Source: Litorivivens sp041624475 (GTDB lineage Bacteria; Pseudomonadota; Gammaproteobacteria; Pseudomonadales; Spongiibacteraceae). Taken from it: DNA of 64,000 bases. Positions 24,573 to 31,990 of the stretch are shown piece after piece (position 1 is the stretch's first letter; the number at the start of each line of letters is the position of its first letter). The stretch lies in contig NZ_JBFJUX010000007.1 of NCBI RefSeq assembly GCF_041624475.1, positions 62,001 through 126,000 on the forward strand. The letters are read 5' to 3'. The notes below the pieces were generated by a model that saw only the letters and a list, made by a program, of their open reading frames with translations, did no database searches and was not told the DNA's origin. The position numbers were made by a program, and so were the translations under genes.

Positions 24573-26315
24573 ATGATTTGTGTTGATACGGTCGTCAATG
24601 AGCGTTTTCCGGCAATAGCCGAGAATCACCCTCGCATTCGAAGTACTTTGGTTACACTGTTCCGCTATCTCTTTCACGAGCGCGAATTCAAACAGTTTGA
24701 ACGAGACTATCCGCATCTTGTCGGCATCGACTTTGTTGACAAGGCGTTGGAGTACTTTGACTTTGACTACAGCGTAAAGGCCTGGGAGAGAGAGCGCATT
24801 CCGGTGTCCGGAAAAGTGGTCCTTGTGGCTAACCACCCCATTGGCAGCCTCGATGGCCTGGCGCTTTTGAAGCTGCTGAGCGAGATCCGCCCTGACGTAA
24901 AAGTGGTGGCCAATGAATTGCTGTACAGTCTGGCGCCGCTGCGGCCCTTGCTGTTGCCGGTTGACAATATGAACGGCAATACACCAAAGCAGAACCTGAA
25001 AAACATAGAAGCCCATCTTAATGAGGGTGGTGCTTTAATTATTTTCCCCGCGGGTGAAGTATCGCGGCTGGGGCCGACCGGCGTTAAAGACAGCCGCTGG
25101 CGTACCGGTTTTCTGCGCTTTGCCAGCAAAACCCAGGCGCCGATTCTGCCGGTGCATATCAACGCCCGTAATTCACTGTTCTTCTATGCCCTGTCGCTGT
25201 TGGCGAAGCCGATATCAACTCTGTGGCTGATTCGCGAGATGTTCAAGCAGCATCATCGCAGTGCGCGCATGAGCATCGGCCCGATTGTGGAAACTGGCAG
25301 CTATGAATCACTGCCGCTGACGCCGCGCGCCAAAGCGCAGTTGTTTAAGCGCCACGTGTACAAGCTAGGGGCGCGTCAGCAGCGCGGTGAAAAATACTTT
25401 ATGCCGCAGATGCAATCTGTGGCTCACCCGGAAGACCGACGCCTGCTGCGCCAGGCCTTGAGGGCCAGCGAACGCCTGGGGACGACCCGCGACGGTATGG
25501 AAATCTACTGCTACCGCTACGCGGGCGACAGCGTGATCATGCGGGAGCTGGGGCGACTCAGGGAAATCAGCTTTCGCGCAGTGGGTGAGGGCACCGGACA
25601 GCGCCGCGATACCGATATTTACGACAGCTACTATGATCATATTCTGTTGTGGGATGACAATCAGCTGGAGTTGGTAGGAGCCTACCGTCTGGCGCGCTGT
25701 GCCTCTCTTGCCGCGGATCAAACCCTGTATACCGCGACGCTGTTTCACTTTACCGAAGACGCCGCCCCTTACCTTCAGCAGGGCGTTGAGCTGGGGCGCA
25801 GCTTTGTGCAGCCCCAGTATTGGGGCAAAGCGGCGCTGGATTATTTGTGGCAGGGTGTCGGCGCCTACCTGTCGCGCTACCCCGAAGTGCGTTATCTGTT
25901 TGGTCCAGTCAGTATCAGTAATGAGCTGCCGTCCTCGGCCCGAGAACTGATGGTGGATTTTTACAGCAAGCACTTCCCGCCCGCTTCCCGCTGGGCTGTT
26001 GCGAAACTGCCTTACACGCCGACGGCGAGTGAGGGTTTTGCCGGGGAAGATTACGCCAGTGAGTTTATCGAACTAAAGGCCCGGCTCGCCGAGCTGGGCG
26101 CCAGCGTACCGCCCCTGTACAAACAGTATTCGGAGTTGTGCGAGCCCGGTGGGGTGCAGTTTGCCGCCTACAATATCGACCCCGACTTTGCTGACTGTGT
26201 GGATGGGCTGGTGATGGTGGATATCGAAAAAATGAAACCCGCCCGCCGCAAACGCTATCTGGATAGTTCAAGATTAGAAAAAGACCAGACAATAGAAACC
26301 GAGCAGGCCGCCTGA
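24573..26315 (+). CDS. olsF: OlsF-like bifunctional ornithine lipid acyltransferase
   Basis: The 580-residue protein fuses two acyltransferases. The N-terminal half is PlsC-like with NHPIGSLDG at residues 87-95 (HX4D) and IFPAGEVSRLG near 157-167. The C-terminal half (about 300-480) is a GNAT-like OlsB domain with LVGAYRLAR, a short GVELGRSFVQPQYWG and FGPVSISNELP. This is the domain order of OlsF from Serratia and Vibrio, which N-acylates ornithine and then O-acylates lyso-ornithine lipid. Ornithine lipid contains no phosphorus and is made on phosphate starvation. The gene starts 9 nt after the plcP-like gene, in one operon behind the Pho box. Another amino acid head group is possible. Confidence 0.85.
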   Translation: MICVDTVVNERFPAIAENHPRIRSTLVTLFRYLFHEREFKQFERDYPHLVGIDFVDKALEYFDFDYSVKAWERERIPVSGKVVLVANHPIGSLDGLALLKLLSEIRPDVKVVANELLYSLAPLRPLLLPVDNMNGNTPKQNLKNIEAHLNEGGALIIFPAGEVSRLGPTGVKDSRWRTGFLRFASKTQAPILPVHINARNSLFFYALSLLAKPISTLWLIREMFKQHHRSARMSIGPIVETGSYESLPLTPRAKAQLFKRHVYKLGARQQRGEKYFMPQMQSVAHPEDRRLLRQALRASERLGTTRDGMEIYCYRYAGDSVIMRELGRLREISFRAVGEGTGQRRDTDIYDSYYDHILLWDDNQLELVGAYRLARCASLAADQTLYTATLFHFTEDAAPYLQQGVELGRSFVQPQYWGKAALDYLWQGVGAYLSRYPEVRYLFGPVSISNELPSSARELMVDFYSKHFPPASRWAVAKLPYTPTASEGFAGEDYASEFIELKARLAELGASVPPLYKQYSELCEPGGVQFAAYNIDPDFADCVDGLVMVDIEKMKPARRKRYLDSSRLEKDQTIETEQAA

Positions 26316-26335
26316 GGCCTGCCATTCCTAACCGG

Positions 26336-26466
26336 CCCTCACCCTAACCCAGTGACTCACTTCGTTTAGCATGCCCCGCGAAGCGCAGTGGGTACGGGGC
26401 TTCGCCCCATCGTCGCAAGCTCTGATGCCCAAAGCCTATCGGCTTTGTCCCAGAGGGAGAGGGGAG
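26336..26466. repeat. Palindromic repeat copy split by a 98-bp insertion
   Basis: The outer arm CCCTCACCCTAACCC (26336-26350) and the arm CCCAGAGGGAGAGGGGAG (26449-26466) are two parts of one repeat unit. About 98 bp of unrelated sequence (26351-26448) separates them. That insert contains its own GGGGCTTCGCCCC hairpin. The copy lies between the convergent olsF and glycosyltransferase genes. Confidence 0.65.
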
Positions 26467-26553
26467 TACAGAGGAGAGAGCTTTGGGGCAAGCAGCCACC
26501 CTCATCCCAGCCTTCTGCTAAAGTGAGAAGCAGCAAACTTGCGCCAATTTAGT

Positions 26554-26587
26554 CCCCTCTCCCTCTGGGAGAGGGTTAGGGTGAGGG
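26554..26587. repeat. Intact palindromic repeat copy
   Basis: CCCTCTCCCTCTGGGAGAGGG is followed by a TTAGGGTGAGGG arm. It is the mirror orientation of the split copy 90 bp upstream, so the 26336-26587 stretch forms an inverted pair. Lying between two convergent genes, the hairpin may also help to stop transcription from both sides. Confidence 0.85.
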
Positions 26588-26593
26588 CGATCA

Positions 26594-27622
26594 TTAAGCC
26601 AGCCGGGTTTTTCGCCAGAGATCTTCGCTGAGGCTGTGAGTGTCGTGCCACTGTTCCGACAGCACCCACTCTACCAGCGCCGCCGCAACATCCGGATACT
26701 TTACGCGCCGGCCCTCTGGCAATGCAGTCAGCCAGTCTTGAATTTGAGCCAGACTAAGCTCATGCATGATATCGGCATAGTTCAGCTGGGAGAGCGCAAG
26801 AGCGTTGGCGATCTGTTCACCCTGACCGGAAACCGGTTTTGCGAGAACGGTCTTGCCAAGGTAGAGACATTCACTGATCAGCTCAAAGCCCGCGTTACAG
26901 ATCACCGCGCGACAACTTTGCAGATCCTGCTTGAAGCCGCTGAAGCTGGTTTGGCGGGTATCGACATTGCCATCTCTGCCGTCCTGCAAATCCGGTGAGT
27001 ACTGAATGAAATGCCAGCCGTTTAGCTGGTTTAACAGACGGGTGACACGCTGCTGATCTTCAAAGGGCAGGTAGACCAGAATGCTGTTGCCCTCTTGACT
27101 GGTGACAGAAGTATTCACAATCGGCGGTACTATCGGCCCGCCAAAATCGGACCAGTGTAAACCCAGGCCCGTGGTAACCGGTGCGAAACAGCGCAAAATC
27201 AGTCGACTGAGAATGTCGCCTTTGCTGCGTGGCACACCGGGGTGGTGAAAAGCGTACTGGTGCCCGATGCCGATCACGGGGCGGCTCTGCAGTTTACCCG
27301 CCCAGGCTGTCACCGGCTCGAAATCGGTGAGGATCACATCGTAGTTGGAAACGTCCAGGTTGCGCACTTCCCGCAGGAACTGGACGGGACGATTTTGCAA
27401 AGCGGTGCGAAGATAGCTGACCGAGCCCTGATGGGTAATAAAGCTAAGGCCGGTGCGCGTTTGATAATCGCCAAAGCACGCCATCTCAAAGTAGCGCTCA
27501 GGATCGCGGCCGGAAAACAGGAAGTCGACATTGGCTTTTCTATCCTGAAAGTGCTTCGCCATCATCCGCGCGCGGCTGATATGACCGTTGCCGGTGCCCT
27601 GTACGCCGTAGAGAATTTTCAT
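26594..27622 (-). CDS. MJ1255/VC2487-family glycosyltransferase
   Basis: The 342-residue GT-B-type protein starts MKILYGVQGTGNGHISRARM, the hallmark of the MJ1255 family, related to MGDG synthase/MurG-type enzymes. The C-terminal donor site shows AVICNAGFELISECLYLGKTVLAKP followed by GQGEQIANA. The family is uncharacterised, but its fold and relatives use nucleotide sugars to glycosylate lipids. It is the second gene of an operon headed by a PAP2 phosphatase with a Pho box, so glycosylation of diacylglycerol to make a phosphorus-free glycolipid is a plausible job. The stop is 1 nt from the phosphatase-side gene boundary, indicating co-translation. It contains no visible membrane segment. Confidence 0.8.
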   Translation of the reverse strand: MKILYGVQGTGNGHISRARMMAKHFQDRKANVDFLFSGRDPERYFEMACFGDYQTRTGLSFITHQGSVSYLRTALQNRPVQFLREVRNLDVSNYDVILTDFEPVTAWAGKLQSRPVIGIGHQYAFHHPGVPRSKGDILSRLILRCFAPVTTGLGLHWSDFGGPIVPPIVNTSVTSQEGNSILVYLPFEDQQRVTRLLNQLNGWHFIQYSPDLQDGRDGNVDTRQTSFSGFKQDLQSCRAVICNAGFELISECLYLGKTVLAKPVSGQGEQIANALALSQLNYADIMHELSLAQIQDWLTALPEGRRVKYPDVAAALVEWVLSEQWHDTHSLSEDLWRKTRLA

Positions 27623-27623
27623 A

Positions 27624-28145
27624 TCAGACCACAGTGAAACTCAGGTAGGCCAGCGTGGCACCCAGTGTTGCCCCAGCGAGAATATCGCCGGGAAAGTGCA
27701 CGCCAAGAATGACGCGTGAGGCGCCGACCATTGCCGCCCAGATCATCAGCGGCAGGGCCAGCATGCCAAAGCTCAGGTAGACCAGCGTCGCGAGCATGGT
27801 GGCTGCAGCGGTGTGGCCGGACGGAAAACTGAATTTGTCCGAGGCGGTTATCAGGCTTGAAAAGCTGGGTATGGCTTCTGGTGGCCGACGCCGCCGGAAG
27901 CTGTTCTTGAGTATCCAGTAGATAGGCAGCTCTATGGCAAATGCCAGCAGGGTGGCAAGCAGCAGGTGCTTGCCGGCCTCACCGGCTACCAGCGCCAGCC
28001 CCGTGGGGATAAGCACCTGAAGATAGCCGTCACCACTGCGGGAGACCTGTCTCGCGGTTTTGGCCAGCATGGTCTGGTGGCGGCTGTTTACGCACCAGAG
28101 GAACATGCGAGTATCATACTGTGTAAGCGTATTGAGTATCTGCAT
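27624..28145 (-). CDS. PAP2 family lipid phosphatase
   Basis: The 173-residue membrane protein has the three phosphatase signatures: KNSFRRRRP, PSGHT and SRVILGVHFPGD. It has several hydrophobic segments. Members dephosphorylate phosphatidic acid, phosphatidylglycerol phosphate or undecaprenyl pyrophosphate at the membrane. With the adjacent glycosyltransferase and the Pho box 47 nt upstream, making diacylglycerol and freeing phosphate from phosphatidic acid would fit. The ATG at 28145 is preferred, because AGGAGA lies at good spacing and the longer frame would start next to the Pho box. Confidence 0.85.
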   Translation of the reverse strand: MQILNTLTQYDTRMFLWCVNSRHQTMLAKTARQVSRSGDGYLQVLIPTGLALVAGEAGKHLLLATLLAFAIELPIYWILKNSFRRRRPPEAIPSFSSLITASDKFSFPSGHTAAATMLATLVYLSFGMLALPLMIWAAMVGASRVILGVHFPGDILAGATLGATLAYLSFTVV

Positions 28146-28191
28146 AGTGTTCTCCTGACTATGCAGTCTGTGCCCGATGTATGTACTCACT

Positions 28192-28220
28192 GTGACAGAA
28201 ATATGATTATTTTATGACAG
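28192..28220 (-). promoter_or_regulatory. Pho box upstream of the PAP2-glycosyltransferase operon
   Basis: Read on the minus strand, CTGTCAT (28220-28214), TAATCAT (28209-28203) and CTGTCAC (28198-28192) follow each other at an exact 11-bp period with the linkers aaaa and attt. This matches the PhoB box. TACATC at 28081+100 i.e. 28181-28176 lies 10 bp downstream on the minus strand as a possible -10. The site lies 47 nt upstream of the PAP2 start codon. The plus-strand zinc-ribbon gene starts inside it. Confidence 0.82.
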
Positions 28221-28408
28221 GCGAAAAGGCAAGCCGCAGTATTCTGCAGTGCCCGAAATGCGGTTTCAAAGTGACGGAGCGTCTCCCGCCAGCGCGCGGC
28301 CCTAAGCAGTGCGGTTGTGTTGCCTGCGGCGAAACGCTGAAAGCTCAGACCTGCTGCGTTTTCTGCGAGTTTGGCTCAGAGCCCTGCCGGGCTAACCGTT
28401 CTCAATGA
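28214..28408 (+). CDS. Small zinc-ribbon protein (GDCCVFCSYG-type family)
   Basis: The 64-residue protein has two zinc-binding pairs, CPKC near residue 13 and CVAC near 35, and a cysteine-rich end TCCVFCEFGSEPC. It matches a widespread family of small proteins with CPxCG, ExxP and GDCCVFCSYGSxPCP segments and unknown function. The ATG overlaps the Pho box and has no recognisable Shine-Dalgarno, so translation may be leaderless or the start may be misjudged. It is divergent from the PAP2 gene and overlaps the 3' end of the following minus-strand methyltransferase by 17 nt. Confidence 0.6.
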   Translation: MTGEKASRSILQCPKCGFKVTERLPPARGPKQCGCVACGETLKAQTCCVFCEFGSEPCRANRSQ

Positions 28409-29009
28409 CCAGTGCGGTGCCGGTGAAACGGCGCGGCTGTTCGGTTTCGATCTGCAGTGCTTCGGCGAAGTGCTCTTCAACGCAGCGATCAGCCAGTGCG
28501 TTAAACGGCGGGCGCTGTGGGTCGGTCAGGATGATTTTGGGTACGCCGGCTTCAATCGCCCGGTCAATCATCTCGGATACGTCGTCCGCCAGTGCATCCC
28601 AGAAGCAGATGTCGGCGCCAATCACCACGTCAAACTTACTCAGATCTTCGACGGTCAGCTCATCAAAGCGGGCCACGTGATTTGTGATGGCGACGCCATT
28701 CTGCTCGGCGAGCAGCTGCAGGTAGGGGAAGACGGCCGGGTCGGCATCCATCGCCGTTACCTGTGCGTCGAATTGCTTGGCGCAGTAGATGCCGCCGAGC
28801 CCCCAGCCGCAGCCGGCATCCAGTACTCGAGCCCCTTGCGGAAGAGGTGCCTGCTCCAGGTATTCCATCATCAGGTAGCAGGCGCCCCACAATTTATTGC
28901 CGTGAATGGAGGGCGTGCTCTGGGAATTTTTCAGGCGGCGCAGGGCGGGGTTGCGGCTGGTGGGCGAGACAATACCGTAGGCTTCGCGGACGTGAGGGTT
29001 CTTTGGCAT
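28392..29009 (-). CDS. Class I SAM-dependent methyltransferase
   Basis: The 205-residue protein has SAM motif I as VLDAGCGWGLGGIYCA (about residues 61-76), an acidic motif II loop AMDADP and motif IV region FDVVIGADICFW. The fold resembles METTL/Nnt1-like lysine methyltransferases, with DICFWD in place of DPPY-type motifs, so a protein substrate is possible. The substrate cannot be told from sequence. It stands alone on the minus strand, with sthA divergent from it. Confidence 0.8.
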   Translation of the reverse strand: MPKNPHVREAYGIVSPTSRNPALRRLKNSQSTPSIHGNKLWGACYLMMEYLEQAPLPQGARVLDAGCGWGLGGIYCAKQFDAQVTAMDADPAVFPYLQLLAEQNGVAITNHVARFDELTVEDLSKFDVVIGADICFWDALADDVSEMIDRAIEAGVPKIILTDPQRPPFNALADRCVEEHFAEALQIETEQPRRFTGTALVIENG

Positions 29010-29179
29010 TAGCGATCCTTGTTTGGGCGAAGGATTCTACACAGGGAACGACAGGAAGTCCCTGCTTGCGATAGAATGTCCTCGGTTCTCATGAGCATTT
29101 GGACCAATGGGGGGGGAGAAGAGATAGCCGAAACTCAGATCGTTTTGGCCTGCAGTCTTGTCCGGAGAGTGATAAATAA

Positions 29180-30568
29180 ATGACAAATCCTCACTACGAC
29201 CTTCTGGTGATTGGCAGCGGCCCAGCCGGTGAAAGTGCGGCGCTGAATGCGGTAAAGCATGACCAGCGCGTAGCCATCATTGAACAGCAAAGCTGGGTAG
29301 GCGGCGCCTGTACTCATCAGGGCACCATCCCGTCCAAGGCCTTGCGCCATACGGTGCGTCAGGTGATGCGCTTCAACCGCAATCCGCTGTTTCGCGATCT
29401 GGGTGATCCGCGCACGCTGACCTATCCCCGCCTGCTGAGCGCCGCCGACGATGTGATCAAGCGTCAGGTGGCCATGCGCAGCAAGTTCTATCAGCGCAAC
29501 CGAATCGAAGTGATTGCCGGGCAGGCCCGCTTTGTCGATCGCAACACACTCGCCATCAGTCAACAGGGGCGGGAGCATAGGGTGAGTGCCGATCAGGTTG
29601 TTATTGCCACGGGTTCGCGGCCCTACCGCCCGGACAATATCGACTTTTCTCATCCGCGTATTTACGACAGCGATACGGTACTGGATATGGCCCACACCCC
29701 GCGCAAGATTCTGATCTATGGCGCCGGGGTAATCGGTTGTGAGTACGCGTCAATCTTTTCGGGTTTGGGTATCAAGGTGGAGCTGATCAATACCCGTGAT
29801 CGCTTGCTGGAGTTTCTCGATGGCGAGATTTCAGATGCACTCAGCTACCACCTTCGGAATCTCGGAGTAATGATCCGGGATCGAGAAGAATTCAGTCAGG
29901 TGAGCGCGACTGAAGACGGCGTGGAAGTAGTACTCAAGTCAGGCAAAAGACTGCGCGGCGATGCCCTGCTCTGGTGTAACGGCCGCACCGGGAATACAGA
30001 CAGCCTGAATCTGGACGCCATTGGGCTCAAAGCTGACCACCGCGGCCAGCTTGAGGTGGATGAACACTACGAAACTTCGGTCGAAGGCATCTTCGCCGCC
30101 GGTGATGTCATCGGTTGGCCCAGCCTGGCCAGCGCCGCCTACGATCAAGGTCGTTCGGCTGCTGCCTCGGCCAGGGGCAAAGAGAACTGCCGCTTTGTCG
30201 ACGATGTGCCCACTGGTATCTACACGCTGCCTGAAATCAGCTCGGTCGGCGCCACCGAGCGCGAACTGACCGAGGCGCGTGTGCCCTACGAGGTAGGCAG
30301 GGCGCTGTTCAAGGACACCGCCCGCGCCCAGATCAGCGGCGAAACGGTAGGTATGCTTAAATTGCTTTTCCATGTGGAGACGCTGGAGATACTTGGCATC
30401 CACTGCTTCGGCGCCGAAGCCGCCGAGATCGTCCATATCGGCCAGGCCATCATGAAGCAGAAAGGGGAGGGCAACTCCCTGCGCTACTTTATAACCACAA
30501 CCTTCAACTACCCAACCATGGCCGAGGCCTATCGCACCGCGGCTCTGAACGGCATCAACCGTCTTTAA
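29180..30568 (+). CDS. sthA: Soluble pyridine nucleotide transhydrogenase
   Basis: The 462-residue FAD enzyme moves hydride between NADPH and NAD, mainly to relieve excess NADPH. The FAD motif is VIGSGPAGESAALNA at residues 10-24. The GGACTHQGTIPSKALRH segment has only one cysteine where glutathione reductase relatives have two, the signature of SthA. The NAD motif YGAGVIGCEYASIFSGLGI follows near 180, and FAAGDVIGWPSLASAA near 306. Length and order fit E. coli and Pseudomonas SthA. A palindromic repeat follows the stop codon. Confidence 0.94.
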   Translation: MTNPHYDLLVIGSGPAGESAALNAVKHDQRVAIIEQQSWVGGACTHQGTIPSKALRHTVRQVMRFNRNPLFRDLGDPRTLTYPRLLSAADDVIKRQVAMRSKFYQRNRIEVIAGQARFVDRNTLAISQQGREHRVSADQVVIATGSRPYRPDNIDFSHPRIYDSDTVLDMAHTPRKILIYGAGVIGCEYASIFSGLGIKVELINTRDRLLEFLDGEISDALSYHLRNLGVMIRDREEFSQVSATEDGVEVVLKSGKRLRGDALLWCNGRTGNTDSLNLDAIGLKADHRGQLEVDEHYETSVEGIFAAGDVIGWPSLASAAYDQGRSAAASARGKENCRFVDDVPTGIYTLPEISSVGATERELTEARVPYEVGRALFKDTARAQISGETVGMLKLLFHVETLEILGIHCFGAEAAEIVHIGQAIMKQKGEGNSLRYFITTTFNYPTMAEAYRTAALNGINRL

Positions 30569-30570
30569 CA

Positions 30571-30603
30571 CCCTCTCCCTCTGGGAGAGGGTTGGGGTGA
30601 GGG
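30571..30603. repeat. Palindromic repeat copy after sthA
   Basis: CCCTCTCCCTCTGGGAGAGGG plus the arm TTGGGGTGAGGG form the cleanest single copy in the window. It starts 3 nt after the sthA stop codon, so the hairpin is on the sthA transcript and may protect or end it. Confidence 0.85.
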
Positions 30604-30944
30604 CATGCGCGGGCAAAATGGCCAGATCTGCGTCACGCAACCAAGAAAATTGAGTCATAGGGCTTGACGCCAAGACATGAACGGATATACAGTAAAGCTT
30701 CGTTCAGAAGGAATCTGCACGCAAACCAAAGGGATTTGGATGCCTCACACCATCTTTCTTCCCCTGTAGATTTTTCTGAATGCGTCAGCGGCGTAGCTGT
30801 TTGTTCGCCTGCAGACAATCTGCAATGGGGCTCTCAGGGACGAGAGGTTAGGCGAGGGATCGCCATTCCCCACCCAGATCAAACGCGGCGGTGGCCACCC
30901 GGCCCCGTCGCGTATCCAGTCATAAATTGTTAATCATTTTTTTA
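30604..30944. other. Non-coding stretch between sthA and the PA3496-family gene
   Basis: About 340 bp carry no convincing gene. A 89-codon open frame on the plus strand (30664-30933) has low-complexity basic composition, no Shine-Dalgarno and no recognisable family, and is likely chance. The stretch leads into the promoter at 30945. Confidence 0.5.
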
Positions 30945-30973
30945 TTGACACCCCCCGCGTTTAGACATAAATA
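30945..30973 (+). promoter_or_regulatory. Sigma70-type promoter for the PA3496-family gene
   Basis: A perfect -35 TTGACA (30945-30950) is separated by 17 bp from TAAATA (30968-30973). It lies in an AT-rich block about 75 nt before the ATG at 31047 and is the best sigma70 match in this intergenic region. Confidence 0.65.
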
Positions 30974-31046
30974 AGCGCTGACGATAGCCGGTTCCGGCAA
31001 GTCGATATTTCAGGTTTATCTATCGCATTTGAGAGGAGTGATAGTT

Positions 31047-31241
31047 ATGGCGAAAGACCTGTCTGAAGCGGCGACAGACGATTTCGATGATGCCTTCGAA
31101 GACGATTCTCCCGATGGCTTTGACCGCGGGGTGTTTATGGGAGGCCGGGATAACTCCATCCGCAGAAAGATCGAAGAGCGAATGGAGCGCCGGCGCCTGA
31201 TTGAGGATCTGGGGTTGGATGATATGGAGTTGGATTTCTAG
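31047..31241 (+). CDS. PA3496 family small acidic protein
   Basis: The 64-residue protein is strongly acidic at its N-terminus (DDFDDAFEDDSPDGFD) and ends in a basic amphipathic helix followed by LGLDDMELDF. The segment RRKIEERMERRRLIEDLGL is typical of the PA3496 family, small proteins of Pseudomonas relatives suggested to help envelope integrity. A GAGAGGAG Shine-Dalgarno lies 8 nt before the ATG, which decides the start. The function in this organism is unknown. Confidence 0.8.
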   Translation: MAKDLSEAATDDFDDAFEDDSPDGFDRGVFMGGRDNSIRRKIEERMERRRLIEDLGLDDMELDF

Positions 31242-31377
31242 CATAGCGACAGCCTGTATGACAAAATATGTCACCAGTGCGCTCGAAACTTGTCAGTTCG
31301 CTTGGGCTAGATGGAATCCTTTTGGGTTGCTTTATATTAAGTCTTTGATTTTTAAGATTTTGTATAGTTTTTCCGTG

Positions 31378-31394
31378 TTGGCATGCCTTCTGCA
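31378..31394 (+). promoter_or_regulatory. Sigma54 promoter of pilA
   Basis: TTGGCATGCCTTCTGCA shows the -24 GG (31380-31381) and -12 GC (31392-31393) with exactly 10 nt between, the RpoN spacing. It lies 73 nt before the pilA ATG. Pseudomonas pilA is transcribed from such a promoter under PilR control. PilS and PilR are not in the window. Confidence 0.8.
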
Positions 31395-31466
31395 TCAGAA
31401 CTAGGGTGCAAAAGTGGCTCTCTACGGGGTGACGCTGGAGTAAACAAAAATGATCTGGAGATTATT

Positions 31467-31898
31467 ATGAAGAAAGTTCAGCAAGGTTTTACTTTGATCG
31501 AGCTGATGATCGTTGTTGCGATTATCGGTATTTTGGCTGCAGTTGCGCTGCCAGCTTATCAAGACTATACGATTCGAGCGAAAGTTTCTGAGGTTGTCGT
31601 TATTGCTAGCGCTGCCCGTACAAATGTTGCCGAATACTATCTCAGCCAAGGCAGCATGCCGGCGAATACCAATGAAGCTGGTATCAGTACTGATGCTGGT
31701 CAGAGCCAGTATGTTACAAACATTACATTTGCAACTAGCTCCACTGGTACTCTCTTGACCTATACGTTGGGCAATTTGGGTGGGACTGCAGATACCACCA
31801 CTTTTGAGTATCTTGTGCAAGGATCTAATAGTGGTGTTACGGTAGATTGCACGGGTGGTACTCTTCCAGCTAAGTACCGTCCTGCGAATTGCCGCTAA
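31467..31898 (+). CDS. pilA: Type IV major pilin
   Basis: The 143-residue type IVa pilin has the short leader MKKVQQG cleaved by PilD before the phenylalanine, then FTLIELMIVVAIIGILAAVALPAYQDY, with Glu5 of the mature protein present. Two C-terminal cysteines (DCTGGTLPAKYRPANC) can form the D-region disulfide. Pili serve twitching, adhesion and DNA uptake. The ATG at 31467 is fixed by the leader. pilB, pilC and pilD, usually nearby in Pseudomonas, are absent from the window. The gene has its own sigma54 promoter and terminator, and a membrane glycosyltransferase gene follows, suggesting a glycosylated pilin. Confidence 0.95.
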   Translation: MKKVQQGFTLIELMIVVAIIGILAAVALPAYQDYTIRAKVSEVVVIASAARTNVAEYYLSQGSMPANTNEAGISTDAGQSQYVTNITFATSSTGTLLTYTLGNLGGTADTTTFEYLVQGSNSGVTVDCTGGTLPAKYRPANCR

Positions 31899-31925
31899 GA
31901 ACTATTTAGTTCTGTTTTGATATAG

Positions 31926-31952
31926 AGCCCCCTTCACTGGGGGCTTTTTTTT
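31926..31952 (+). terminator. Intrinsic terminator of pilA
   Basis: AGCCCCC and GGGGGCT form a 7-bp stem around TTCACT and are followed by a run of eight T. It lies 28 nt after the pilA stop and separates pilA from the glycosylation genes. Confidence 0.93.
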
Positions 31953-31990
31953 ATGGATTTATTGTTAAGTAATATGACGGGATTTGGTAA

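Noticed and set aside
30664..30933. Possible small gene after sthA
   Set aside because: There is no Shine-Dalgarno, no known family and a chance-like composition; the clear promoter lies after it.
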